Shown here piece by piece: positions 56,231-64,000 of a stretch of 64,000 bases of DNA. The position numbers and the translations under genes were made by a program. Source of the stretch: an uncultured Erythrobacter sp. (GTDB lineage: Bacteria > Pseudomonadota > Alphaproteobacteria > Sphingomonadales > Sphingomonadaceae); contig NZ_CANMZM010000001.1 in NCBI RefSeq assembly GCF_947502395.1, forward strand, positions 558,001 to 622,000. The letters run 5' to 3'. Numbering within the stretch: position 1 is the first letter of the stretch; every line of letters begins with the position of its first letter. The notes beneath the pieces are model-generated. The model was given only the letters and a program-made list of their open reading frames with translations, was not told where the DNA came from and made no database searches.

Positions 56231-57997
56231 ATGCCCGCATTCGACCTTATCATCAGGGGCGGAACCATTGTCGATGGCACCGGAGCGGAGCGCTTCACCG
56301 GTGATATCGCCGTCAAAGACGGGTTGATCGCGCAGGTCGGTGAAGTGCGCGGCGATGCAGCGCGCGAAATCGATGCGAGCGGCAAGATCGTGGCCCCCGG
56401 CTTTGTCGATATTCACACCCATTACGATGGCCAAGCGACTTGGGACCAAGAAATGGCCCCATCCAGCTGGCACGGCGTGACTACAGTCGTCATGGGCAAT
56501 TGCGGCGTAGGATTTGCGCCCGCCAAACCTGACCGCCATGAATGGCTAATTAGCCTGATGGAAGGGGTTGAGGACATCCCCGGCACCGCGTTGGCAGAAG
56601 GCATCACCTGGGATTGGGAGACCTTCCCCGAATATCTCGACGCTCTCGAAAAGCTCCCGCGCACGGTCGATGTCGGCACGCATGTGCCCCACGGCGCGGT
56701 GCGCGCCTATGTACTGGGTGACCGTGAGCAGCCCGGCGCTGTGCCGACGGACGAGGACATCAAGGCGATGTCCGATATTGTCGAAGAAGGCGTGCGCGCC
56801 GGGGCTTTAGGCTTCTCGACCTCGCGCACTGTCTTGCACAAATCGGTCGATGGGGAGCTTGTCCCCGGCACCACCGCAACCGCTGAAGAGCTAGTAGCCA
56901 TCGGCCATGCGATGGGACGCGGGCAAAAGGCGGGCGGACATGCTGTCTTCGAAATGGCAAGCGACCTGAAACGTGATTGGAACGAGTTTGAGTGGATGGG
57001 TAAATTGAGCCGCGAGGCAGGTGTTCCCGTCACATTCGCTGCGCTGCAATCCATCGCCAAGGAGCTCCCTCTCGACGAGCAAATCGACAAAATGCGCGCC
57101 GAGAACGACAACGGTGCCAATATCGTTGCGCAAATCGCGCTTCGCGGAAATGGGATCATCATGGCGTGGCAAGGTACGGTCCATCCCTTCGTCTATCGCC
57201 CCAGTTGGATGGCTATCGCAGACCTTCCGTGGGAGCAGCAAAGGGCTAAGCTCCTTGATCCAGCATTTAAAGCGCAGCTCCTCTCGGAGACCAGCGACTA
57301 CTCGGATGCCCCGCAAGACATTATGGAAGTGGTCGCTGTCATCACTATGGGCTGGGCCTTACAGTACGAGATGGATGACGATTTCGACTACGAACCGGAA
57401 GCATCAGCCAGCATTAACGCACGCGGCCAAGCTGCGGGTGTCGATCCGCAGGAATACGCCTATGATCTTCTGTGCCGCGATGACGCCTCTGGCTTCATCT
57501 ACCTGCCGATCCTCAACTATGCGGACGGAAATTTGGATTTCCTCCATCCGCTGCAGCATTCTGATGACACGGTAAACTCGCTCTCAGACGGCGGCGCACA
57601 CTGCGGGACAATCTGCGATGCCGCCTCGCCCACCTTCATGCTTGATCATTGGGTGAAGAACCGCACGCGCGGCGACCGGATCACCTTAGAGAATGCGATC
57701 AAACGCCAGTGCCGCGACACCGCTGTTCTTTATGGACTTGAAGATCGCGGGGTGATTGCGCCCGGGTATATGGCCGACCTCAATGTGATCGATCTTGATC
57801 GGCTCACCTTGGGCAAGCCCTGGCTCGCCTTTGACCTCCCAGCAGGTGGCAAGCGCTTGCTGCAGAAGGCTCAAGGCTATGATTACACCATCAAAAACGG
57901 TGCGGTGACTTTCGAAGACGGCAAATGGACCGGCGAAGCGCCCGGAGGCCTTATCCGAGGCCCACAGCGCGCCGAACTCGCCGAAGCGGCTGAGTGA
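56231..57997 (+). CDS. N-acyl-D-amino-acid deacylase family amidohydrolase
   Basis: This 588-residue metal-dependent amidohydrolase of the D-aminoacylase family has a small beta-sandwich ([18 protein letters not shown]) and a TIM-barrel. The metal motif is [15 protein letters not shown] with His62 and His64, and [13 protein letters not shown] follows, typical of the family. The C-terminal part has [13 protein letters not shown] and [15 protein letters not shown]. It should hydrolyse N-acyl-D-amino acids or a related amide or hydantoin. ATG 56231 has AGGAGAGA upstream; an earlier ATG at 56186 is unlikely. The following SDR overlaps the stop (GTGA), so the pair may act on one substrate. Confidence 0.87.
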   Translation: MPAFDLIIRGGTIVDGTGAERFTGDIAVKDGLIAQVGEVRGDAAREIDASGKIVAPGFVDIHTHYDGQATWDQEMAPSSWHGVTTVVMGNCGVGFAPAKPDRHEWLISLMEGVEDIPGTALAEGITWDWETFPEYLDALEKLPRTVDVGTHVPHGAVRAYVLGDREQPGAVPTDEDIKAMSDIVEEGVRAGALGFSTSRTVLHKSVDGELVPGTTATAEELVAIGHAMGRGQKAGGHAVFEMASDLKRDWNEFEWMGKLSREAGVPVTFAALQSIAKELPLDEQIDKMRAENDNGANIVAQIALRGNGIIMAWQGTVHPFVYRPSWMAIADLPWEQQRAKLLDPAFKAQLLSETSDYSDAPQDIMEVVAVITMGWALQYEMDDDFDYEPEASASINARGQAAGVDPQEYAYDLLCRDDASGFIYLPILNYADGNLDFLHPLQHSDDTVNSLSDGGAHCGTICDAASPTFMLDHWVKNRTRGDRITLENAIKRQCRDTAVLYGLEDRGVIAPGYMADLNVIDLDRLTLGKPWLAFDLPAGGKRLLQKAQGYDYTIKNGAVTFEDGKWTGEAPGGLIRGPQRAELAEAAE

Positions 57998-58821
57998 CCG
58001 CTTACACACCAAAGCCCGGCGACTGGGCCGTTATCACCGGCGCAGGGCGCGGGATTGGTCGTTGGCTGGCGCAACACTTTGCGGCCAAGGGAATGCGCAT
58101 CTGTGCGCTTGATATCGATGCCTATGAAGCCGAAGAAACCGCGCGGTTGTGCGGTAACGATGCGCGCGCGCATGGCTGCGACGTGTCTGATCGCAGAGAA
58201 ACCGAGCGTGTCGCTGAGAAGTTGATCGCTCAGGGAATCGAACCATCGCTCCTCTGGATCAATGCGGGGGTCGGATCTGCCGACACGCTCAGCGGGGCAA
58301 AAGCGAAGTCAATCGACTGGCTTATGGGCGTAAATGTCATGGGCCCGATGCACACTGCGCGGGCATGGCTCCCCGTGCTCAAGGCAAGAAAAGGAGCGCG
58401 ACATGTCGGCATTACAGCAAGCTCTGCCTCTGTGACACCAGTACGCGGCCCCTTCACACTCTACGCCACAACCAAACAGATGACCGCGGCCATAGGCGAA
58501 GCGCTGATGGCAGAGCTTGCCGAAGACGACATTGGAGTCACAATCCTGTGTCCGGGCATTCTCAACACGCAAATCTGGAACGCTGCGCAAGCTCGTCCGG
58601 AGCGCTTTGGCGGTGCTCGCAACGCGCCCGATGAACTTGGCGATCACTGGCGTGCGCAGCCTGGCCCCGAGGTGCTCGAGCGCGGAGTGGATGAAACTCT
58701 CGCCAATGGCGGCGGTTGGTGCATCATTCCAACCGAAACCGACACTGCCGACAAGATGGCTGCACGCCATGAAGCGCAGCAAGATGGATTTTTCGATTAC
58801 GCGACCAAAGGCAGCGACTAA
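57994..58821 (+). CDS. short-chain dehydrogenase/reductase
   Basis: This 275-residue SDR has TGAGRGIG at residues 15-22, the acidic adenine-pocket residue in LDIDAY (NAD preferred, by inference), a variant strand-4 motif INAGVGS, and catalytic YATTK. TASSASVTPVRGPFTLY surrounds the active-site Ser. It starts with GTG 57994 inside the stop of the deacylase gene (GTGA). The stop is six bases from the convergent DUF2855 gene. The substrate is unknown. Confidence 0.82.
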   Translation: MTAYTPKPGDWAVITGAGRGIGRWLAQHFAAKGMRICALDIDAYEAEETARLCGNDARAHGCDVSDRRETERVAEKLIAQGIEPSLLWINAGVGSADTLSGAKAKSIDWLMGVNVMGPMHTARAWLPVLKARKGARHVGITASSASVTPVRGPFTLYATTKQMTAAIGEALMAELAEDDIGVTILCPGILNTQIWNAAQARPERFGGARNAPDELGDHWRAQPGPEVLERGVDETLANGGGWCIIPTETDTADKMAARHEAQQDGFFDYATKGSD

Positions 58822-58827
58822 GCGCGC

Positions 58828-59922
58828 CTAAGGTTCGACTACAATCCCTTTAGCGGGATCTATCGTGCCGTTGAGCATATCAAGAAAGGTTGAACGCGCA
58901 GCATCAAGACCTTTGCGCGTTTCAATCGAGACCGTCCCATCGACCGCATTCAGAAACGCGTGCCAGGTTTTGGCAATCATCATACCGCCGTCCACGGGAC
59001 CGTGTTCCTTGAAGAAAGCAACAAAATGATCGGGCGCGAAGAGCAGAGTTGGCTTGGGCCCTGGAAGGTCGCCTGCCCCTCCCCCCATGGAGCTGCGCGC
59101 CTCAATGTGAGTCGCGCCGACGAGACACGAATATTTGAGATTGTCGGTGAAATGGCGATGGAGCCTGCCCAGCACCTCGGCATTGCCTGCAAAATCGACA
59201 CTGACGGTCGGGCGGATCGGCAGTGTGCCAATCGTCTCATAGGTGTGGACTTCATCATAAAGCCCTGTGCTGTCGGCGAAATCCACATTGCCTGAAGATG
59301 TCAAACCAATGCGCTTCACACCCGGCGAGTTTTGCCTGGCAACGCTAGCGAGGCCCATCGCAGTCTTAGACGAGGCACTCGTTAGGACAACCTGTTCGGC
59401 TCCGAACCAGCCCTCTGAGCGCATGAAATAGTCGATGATAAAGCCGGTTTTGAACAGCGGGCCGTAGATCATCCGCTCATTCTCACGCGCAGGGTCATGC
59501 TCGGGATCAGCGGCAAGGCGCGAGTAGTTATTGTAGACCGGGCTCATCGGTTGGCGATAATCGGTCATGTCGGAGAAGCTCGCCGCAGTGACATTGCCCG
59601 GCACGACATCGAACTGCGTTCCCATCGGCAAGTAGCCATAAACGCGCTCTCCGACTTCGAAAGCTTCATTATTGCTCTCGGTTACCACGGCGTGACCCCA
59701 CATTGGGACGATGCCGAGATCTTCTTCATCGGTCTTGGGCGGGAAGAAGTTCCAATAACCAAATCCATCACCCACCACCGCGTAGGTGATATTGTTGGCT
59801 GTGACTGAAAAACTCTCAACTTTCAGGCGGATAGAACCCTCAGCAAGCTCCCCTGCATCAACCTCGGCGAGGACAGCATGGGTGAGTTCATTCTTGCGCA
59901 CATGGACTTGGGCTAGGGACAT
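58828..59922 (-). CDS. DUF2855 family protein
   Basis: This 364-residue protein matches the DUF2855 family, which has an MDR/quinone-oxidoreductase-like fold. It starts VHVRKNELTHAVLAE and carries SFSVTANNITYAVVGDGFGY (as SVTANNITYAVVGD), WGHAVVTES, MSPVYNNYSRL and VVLTSASSKTAMGLA, the last in the place of a nucleotide-binding loop. The activity of the family is not known; oxidoreductase is likely. Its C-terminal GGGMMIAKTWH-like region (here DGGMMIAKTWH) is also typical. It lies 39 bases downstream of a GST gene, with which it probably forms an operon. Confidence 0.85.
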   Translation of the reverse strand: MSLAQVHVRKNELTHAVLAEVDAGELAEGSIRLKVESFSVTANNITYAVVGDGFGYWNFFPPKTDEEDLGIVPMWGHAVVTESNNEAFEVGERVYGYLPMGTQFDVVPGNVTAASFSDMTDYRQPMSPVYNNYSRLAADPEHDPARENERMIYGPLFKTGFIIDYFMRSEGWFGAEQVVLTSASSKTAMGLASVARQNSPGVKRIGLTSSGNVDFADSTGLYDEVHTYETIGTLPIRPTVSVDFAGNAEVLGRLHRHFTDNLKYSCLVGATHIEARSSMGGGAGDLPGPKPTLLFAPDHFVAFFKEHGPVDGGMMIAKTWHAFLNAVDGTVSIETRKGLDAARSTFLDMLNGTIDPAKGIVVEP

Positions 59923-59961
59923 GGGTTGTGGATCCTCCTCGTTTGCAAGGAGACTAGCCCA

Positions 59962-60606
59962 TCAGTTTTCAATTTCCCAGCGTGTTGCGGTGATTGATGA
60001 TCGATTTCCAAGAGCATCAAGCCATGCCTTGAGATGGTCGCATTGAGCAATCCCGACCTCCCCTTGCGGTGTCAGTTCAAGCGAGCGAACGATTGGATAG
60101 AGAAAGACATCCGCCAAAGTGAAGCCACCCTCACCGTCAGCACGTGTCCAAGCACCATCACTCTGCAATTCCGCCTCAAGAAAACCTAGGGCTCGGCTAA
60201 TCTGCGGAAGCGCGTGGTTGATCTTTTCAGGGTCAATCGGGAAGCCAGCCACTCGGTGCATGATCCACGGCATCACCAGACCCCCTTCAAACAAAGGGAA
60301 GAGGTAATTGTTGGCAATCGCAATCCACTTGTCCAACACTGCGCGTTTTGCAGGGTCAGAAGGTTGGAGAGCGCCGCCATTGTGTGCGTTGTCGAGATAT
60401 TGCGCGATCGCCACGCTTTCGATCAACTCAAGTGCGTCCACCTCAACCACCGGCACCTTTCCGAACGGATGGCGGTTTTGTGGTGAGTTGGCCGCCGTCG
60501 CTGTCGTTTGGTGGCTTAGACCTGCTTCCTCACAGGTAATCTGAACGATCCGAGTGTAGGTTGAGATAACGGTCCCGAAAATGCGAACCTGCGCCTTGTC
60601 TGACAT
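59962..60606 (-). CDS. glutathione S-transferase family protein
   Basis: This 214-residue GST has the N-terminal thioredoxin-like domain (VRIFGTVISTYTRIVQITCEE, in part; HPFGKVPVVEVDALELIESVA with the cis-Pro and Glu-Ser glutathione motif) and a helical C-terminal domain (GGFTLADVFLYPIV). It uses glutathione to modify or isomerise electrophiles. It lies nine bases downstream of the small secreted protein gene and upstream of the DUF2855 gene, all on the minus strand. Confidence 0.87.
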   Translation of the reverse strand: MSDKAQVRIFGTVISTYTRIVQITCEEAGLSHQTTATAANSPQNRHPFGKVPVVEVDALELIESVAIAQYLDNAHNGGALQPSDPAKRAVLDKWIAIANNYLFPLFEGGLVMPWIMHRVAGFPIDPEKINHALPQISRALGFLEAELQSDGAWTRADGEGGFTLADVFLYPIVRSLELTPQGEVGIAQCDHLKAWLDALGNRSSITATRWEIEN

Positions 60607-60615
60607 GGCGCGAGC

Positions 60616-61038
60616 CTAGGGGCTGTCCTCGGCTCCGTCGCCCCGCCGTTGCTCAGTCTGAACCTCGGCAATGACGCGGCTTGCATTTTCCATACGTGAG
60701 GCAAAACCCCTGGTCCGCAACCCGCAGGTTTGCTCGAGCTGCGCTGGGTCCTGATCGAGGAACTCGGAATACCGCTCTGCCAGAGCGACATTGATCGGCG
60801 TTCCCCGTTGCGCCTCATAGCGCCCGATAAAATAGGTCATGGAGCTAAGATAGGCAGCCACAACATCCGGGGTTAGAAGACCCTCGTTCTCGCCCATGAG
60901 CGAGCCGACATAGAGCGCGCAATCAAGATCATCCTCGGGTGAGAAACCCTGGCCACTTTGTTGGGTGTTCTCTTGCGCGGAAGCAGCAAACCCGCTCAGC
61001 AGCAACGCACCGGCAATGATCCCCCCAAATGCTCGCAT
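60616..61038 (-). CDS. small exported protein of unknown function
   Basis: This 140-residue protein has a signal peptide (MRAFGGIIAGALLLSGFAASAQ). The mature part is acidic and mostly helical (DDLDCALYVGSLMGENEG, YLSSMTYFIGRYEAQRG), with two cysteines (Cys in LDCALY and EQTCGLR) that may form a disulphide. I do not recognise the family. ATG 61038 overlaps the dnaN stop (TGATG); a GTG at 61041 would add one residue. It is cotranscribed with dnaN but need not be related to replication. Confidence 0.7.
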   Translation of the reverse strand: MRAFGGIIAGALLLSGFAASAQENTQQSGQGFSPEDDLDCALYVGSLMGENEGLLTPDVVAAYLSSMTYFIGRYEAQRGTPINVALAERYSEFLDQDPAQLEQTCGLRTRGFASRMENASRVIAEVQTEQRRGDGAEDSP

Positions 61039-62165
61039 CACACGCGCATCGGCATCAGCACATAAAGTGCCGGGCTTTTATCATCTTCGCGGATCAAGGT
61101 TGGAGCGCCCGCATCGGCGAGGTGCAATTCGACTTCGTCTGAATCGAACTGGCCAAGAATGTCCTTCAAATAGTTGGCGTTAAAGCCAATCTCGAAGCCA
61201 TCACTGCTGTAGCTTGCCGCAAGCTCTTCGGCAGCATTGCCGTTGTCAGGTGAAGTCACAGAAAGTGTCACTCTGTCATTGTCGAGCCCCATCTTCACCG
61301 CCCGCGTCTTCTCTGTGGCGATGGTCGCCACACGGTCAACGCCTTGGAAGAAGAGCTTGGGATCGACTTTCAACAGCTTGTCATTCCCGGTTGGGATAAC
61401 GCGACTGTAGTCAGGGAATGTCCCGTCGATCAGCTTGCTGGTGAGCACAACACCGCCCTCACCCGAGAGCGTGAAGCGGATCTTTGAAGCTGAAAGATCA
61501 ACCATTACAGCACCATCAAGCGCTTCTTCGAGAAGCTTTCTTAGCTCTGCAACCGCTTTGCGCGGTACGATAACGTCGGGCATTCCGTCAGCGCCATCAG
61601 GCTGCGCAATCGTGAAGCGAGCCAGGCGGTGTCCATCGGTGGCGGCGGCCTTGAGAACCGGCCCATCGTCATCGCTCGCATGCAGGAAAATGCCGTTGAG
61701 GTAGTAACGCGTTTCCTCAGTAGAGATCGCGAAACGCGTCGCGTCGATCATCTGAGCGAGCGTGCGCGCAGGGATTTCAAAAGAGGTTGGAAGGTCGCCT
61801 TCAACGATCACAGGAAAGTCATCGCGCGGCAGGGTCGGCAGCTTGAACCGGCTGCGACCTGCCTTGACCACCATTTGGTTGTCGGCAGCGTCAAGGCTTA
61901 CCTGAGAACCTTCTGGCAACTTGCGAGCAATGTCGAACAAAAGGTGCGCCGACACGGTAATCGCGCCGGGTGTGTCAACCGACGCCGCACTCATTGTCTC
62001 AACCACTTGCAGATCAAGGTCAGTCGCCATGACTTTGACACTGCCCCCGTCAGAGGCTTCGATCAGAACATTGGAAAGGATCGGAATGGTGTTGCGGCGC
62101 TCAACCACCGATTGAACATGGGAGAGACAACGCAGGAGCGTCGCGCGTTCGATCGTAGCCTTCAT
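61038..62165 (-). CDS. dnaN: DNA polymerase III beta subunit (sliding clamp)
   Basis: This 375-residue clamp encircles DNA and gives the replicative polymerase its processivity. It starts MKATIERATLLRCLSHVQSV with VERRNTIPILSNVLIEA following. Three repeated clamp domains of about 120 residues each are visible, and the chain ends LMPMRV, the typical clamp C-terminus. The length is normal. It is not next to dnaA or recF within this window, so the usual dnaA-dnaN-recF order is not kept, at least on this side. Confidence 0.96.
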   Translation of the reverse strand: MKATIERATLLRCLSHVQSVVERRNTIPILSNVLIEASDGGSVKVMATDLDLQVVETMSAASVDTPGAITVSAHLLFDIARKLPEGSQVSLDAADNQMVVKAGRSRFKLPTLPRDDFPVIVEGDLPTSFEIPARTLAQMIDATRFAISTEETRYYLNGIFLHASDDDGPVLKAAATDGHRLARFTIAQPDGADGMPDVIVPRKAVAELRKLLEEALDGAVMVDLSASKIRFTLSGEGGVVLTSKLIDGTFPDYSRVIPTGNDKLLKVDPKLFFQGVDRVATIATEKTRAVKMGLDNDRVTLSVTSPDNGNAAEELAASYSSDGFEIGFNANYLKDILGQFDSDEVELHLADAGAPTLIREDDKSPALYVLMPMRV

Positions 62166-62329
62166 CAGCGTAACCTATCGTCTTCGTGTTTCATGGCTTC
62201 ACCGAGGCATGGAATCGCCCCTGAAAAAGCCTCTGGTTCGCAAAAACCTTAGCGCGGCTGTCGCAGTGGGCAAGCGTGTAGCCTTCCTAGGGAAGATTCC
62301 ATTGGGGATAAGGCACCTTGATCTGTCGC

Positions 62330-62926
62330 TTAAGGCGTTTCTGAAAGCTCGGCGACTACCCGCCGTGATGCTTCGACGCCTACCAATCCAGTGGTATATG
62401 CGATCAAAAGCGAAGTGACCTCTTCTTTGCTCTTGCCGCTTTGCTCAATGATCTCATCACGCAATGCGAAAGCGGGTTCGCGCAATTCATCAGGCGGTCG
62501 GAACGTGAGCAGGTTGAGCGCATCCAGAGGCATATCGCGCAGGGCCGGAAGAAAGAGATCATCAAATCGGCTCGAGTCGAATTTCAATTCTCTCAGCCGC
62601 TGGCGGCCTTCGATCAGCATTTGATCGCCAACGATGCCGAGCGCGAGAATGGCGAGTTGTTCTTGCTCGTCGGTCAGGTGCTCCGCACATTTCCCGACGA
62701 TCGGAACCAAGTTGGCCATCATTTCCTTGTCTTCCAGAAATCTTACAGAAGGGTCTGAAAGAGACGTGAGGAATTGCTCGAACAGCACCGCTCTGTATTC
62801 GGGTTGCTTTTCAATTTGAGCGCGTCCGCATTCGACTGGGTCATCGATTGGCTGAGCCCATGCAATCGAAGGCAGCGATATCGCAAACGCGACGGACAAA
62901 ACTGTTCTCAATCGAATGATCTGCAC
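62330..62926 (-). CDS. exported protein of unknown function
   Basis: This 198-residue protein has a signal peptide (cleavage near IAWAQ, residue 25). It starts with GTG; the ribosome binding site (GTGGGG) is not ideal and a later TTG is possible. The mature part is helical and acidic (EKQPEYRAVLFEQFLTSLSD; EEVTSLLIAYTTGLVGVEAS). Two cysteines (VECGRAQ, VGKCAEH) may pair. I do not recognise the family. It lies six bases downstream of fabG on the same strand, so it is probably cotranscribed. Confidence 0.65.
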   Translation of the reverse strand: MQIIRLRTVLSVAFAISLPSIAWAQPIDDPVECGRAQIEKQPEYRAVLFEQFLTSLSDPSVRFLEDKEMMANLVPIVGKCAEHLTDEQEQLAILALGIVGDQMLIEGRQRLRELKFDSSRFDDLFLPALRDMPLDALNLLTFRPPDELREPAFALRDEIIEQSGKSKEEVTSLLIAYTTGLVGVEASRRVVAELSETP

Positions 62927-62931
62927 CGTAG

Positions 62932-63696
62932 CTACCCCACCATCGCCATACCTCCGTTCACATGCATCGTCTCACCCGTGATGTAGCCGGCCTCGCGGCT
63001 CGCAAGGAATGCACAGGCAGCCCCGATATCACCCCCATCACCCATTTTGCCCATGGGGATCTTGGCGTTGATGGTTTCGGTCTGCTTTTCATCAAGCGCG
63101 GTTGTCATCGCCGTGCGGATAAAACCAGGGGCGACGCAGTTTGCGGTGATCCCGCGTGAAGCGACTTCCTGCGCGAAGCTTTTGGTCATGCCGGTGAGCC
63201 CCGCTTTCGCCGCGCAATAGTTCATCTGACCCGGATTGCCGGTGTGTCCTACCACGCTGGTAATGTTGATGATCCGGCCAAACCGGCCCTTCATCATCGG
63301 CCGAGCAGAGGCGCGCATCAGGCGGAACGCCGCCTCAAGATTTACGCCAACGACAGCGTCCCAATCCTCATCCTTCATTCGCATTGCAAGACCATCGCGA
63401 GTGATGCCAGCGTTGTTCACAAGGATGTCGATCCCGCCAAGAGTATCGAGTGTTGCAGGGATCAATTCCTCGACTTGCACCTTGTCAGAAAGGTTGCAGG
63501 TAATCTCGACATGATCGCCCGCCTCTGGCGAGCCAACTTCCGAAATCAGCTGTTCGCGGAAGGCGCGCAGCTTATCTCCGTTGGAACCCGAAAGCGCAAC
63601 ACGCGCCCCTTGCTTAGCAAGCGCAATCGCAATTGCCGAACCGATCCCACCGCTCGCGCCCGTTACAAGCGCATTCATTCCATCCAATCGAAACAT
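62932..63696 (-). CDS. fabG: 3-oxoacyl-[acyl-carrier-protein] reductase
   Basis: This 254-residue SDR reduces 3-oxoacyl-ACP with NADPH in fatty acid elongation. TGASGGIGSA lies near residues 14-23, NNAGITRDGLAMRMKDEDWD and INITSVVGHTGNPGQMNYCA (with catalytic Ser, Tyr, then AAKAG) are FabG-type, and the end TGETMHVNGGMAMV is canonical. It starts at ATG 63696, 10 bases after the acetyltransferase stop. Other fab genes are not in the window, so they may be elsewhere. Among the many SDRs here this one is the clear FabG. Confidence 0.93.
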   Translation of the reverse strand: MFRLDGMNALVTGASGGIGSAIAIALAKQGARVALSGSNGDKLRAFREQLISEVGSPEAGDHVEITCNLSDKVQVEELIPATLDTLGGIDILVNNAGITRDGLAMRMKDEDWDAVVGVNLEAAFRLMRASARPMMKGRFGRIINITSVVGHTGNPGQMNYCAAKAGLTGMTKSFAQEVASRGITANCVAPGFIRTAMTTALDEKQTETINAKIPMGKMGDGGDIGAACAFLASREAGYITGETMHVNGGMAMVG

Positions 63697-63706
63697 TATC
63701 GGCTCC

Positions 63707-64000
63707 TCACCAATCGAAATAATATATCACAGCGTCTTCGCGCTCGTGCTTGAAACCTTGATAGAGGCCATTGGCCGCATCGTTGTCCGGCTCGGTCCCC
63801 AGCCAAATCTCATCGATCCCCTCGGCATCTGCGCGTTCGAATACCTTTTGCATAAGGCTCCGCGCAATGCCTTTGCGTCGCCAATCGTCTCCTGTGCCGA
63901 TCTCGTCAAGGAAGAGCTCGGTTGGTTTGTCTGGATGCGTGTGGATGACGGCCATCACCATGCCCACGACAATATTGTTATGGATCGCCACGCCCATCCA
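63707..64000 (-). CDS. GNAT family acetyltransferase, 5' end outside the window
   Basis: The C-terminal 97 or so residues of a GNAT acetyltransferase; the frame is still open at base 64000. The acetyl-CoA-binding motif A is FLDEIGTGDDWRRKGIARSL, and motif B follows as IWLGTEPDNDAANGLYQGFK. The end EDAVIYYFDW is typical of aminoglycoside N-acetyltransferase-like GNATs, but the substrate cannot be inferred from this part. It lies 10 bases upstream of fabG. Confidence 0.85.
   Translation of the reverse strand, partial: WMGVAIHNNIVVGMVMAVIHTHPDKPTELFLDEIGTGDDWRRKGIARSLMQKVFERADAEGIDEIWLGTEPDNDAANGLYQGFKHEREDAVIYYFDW

Overview
The window reads as a chromosomal segment of an alphaproteobacterium in the order Sphingomonadales, most likely Erythrobacteraceae. 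This is an inference from gene content (a naturally occurring subclass B3 metallo-beta-lactamase, the gene order around bamD, recN and ligA, the CTTCGACAAGCTCAGGATG-type intergenic hairpins, many short-chain dehydrogenases) and from a moderately high G+C with strong purine-rich ribosome binding sites. I see no rRNA, tRNA, CRISPR array, complete prophage or intact insertion sequence.

Layout. 1-1.8 kb: the 3' end of purF, a short-chain dehydrogenase and a stand-alone PilZ protein. 1.8-8.0 kb (minus): a membrane hydrolase, a DNA photolyase, a cyclopropane fatty acid synthase and two adjacent beta-lactamase-fold hydrolases. 8.0-12.2 kb: an HSL-type esterase with rppH, a glutathione transferase, a TPR protein, and rsmB with a small partner. 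12.2-17.7 kb: guaB, an M28 peptidase with bdhA, a YpfJ-type zinc peptidase with a secreted partner, and a bidirectional terminator. 17.7-22.6 kb: a BlaR1/BlaI-type sensor-repressor pair diverging, across two tandem repressor boxes, from an unusual phytase-like/cyclophilin fusion; then a secreted C13 (caspase-like) peptidase. 22.8-26.7 kb: a 51-residue protein, two overlapping membrane proteins and sdhCDA without sdhB. 26.8-29.4 kb: an overlapping SDR / B3 metallo-beta-lactamase / prmA operon. 29.4-36.2 kb (minus): an ECF42-type sigma factor with its YCII/DGPF partner, then recN, two membrane proteins, ligA and a CinA-like protein. 36.2-41.3 kb: a TPR histidine kinase and a small secreted protein inserted between recN and bamD, plus a TPR lipoprotein.

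41.3-44.9 kb is the accessory pocket. It holds a basic HTH-like protein behind a tandem-repeat array, a 41-residue putative membrane peptide behind a strongly structured leader, a two-gene module with an Rx6H HEPN/Abi_C-like signature (the best candidate for an undescribed defence or toxin system), a cluster of hairpin repeats, and a diverged second copy of the 3' end of lepA just downstream of lepA itself.

44.9-51.4 kb: lepA and two tandem PAS-GGDEF-EAL-PilZ proteins, one with an intact and one with a degenerate EAL domain. 51.6-54.3 kb: a class II-like PHA synthase with a PhaZ-type depolymerase. 54.3-60.6 kb: an epoxide-hydrolase-like protein, a glycerophosphodiesterase, an N-acyl-D-amino-acid deacylase/SDR pair, a DUF2855 protein and a GST, which look catabolic or detoxifying. 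60.6-64 kb: dnaN, fabG, two small secreted proteins and a truncated GNAT acetyltransferase.

All functional calls come from motifs read by eye; no database search was run.
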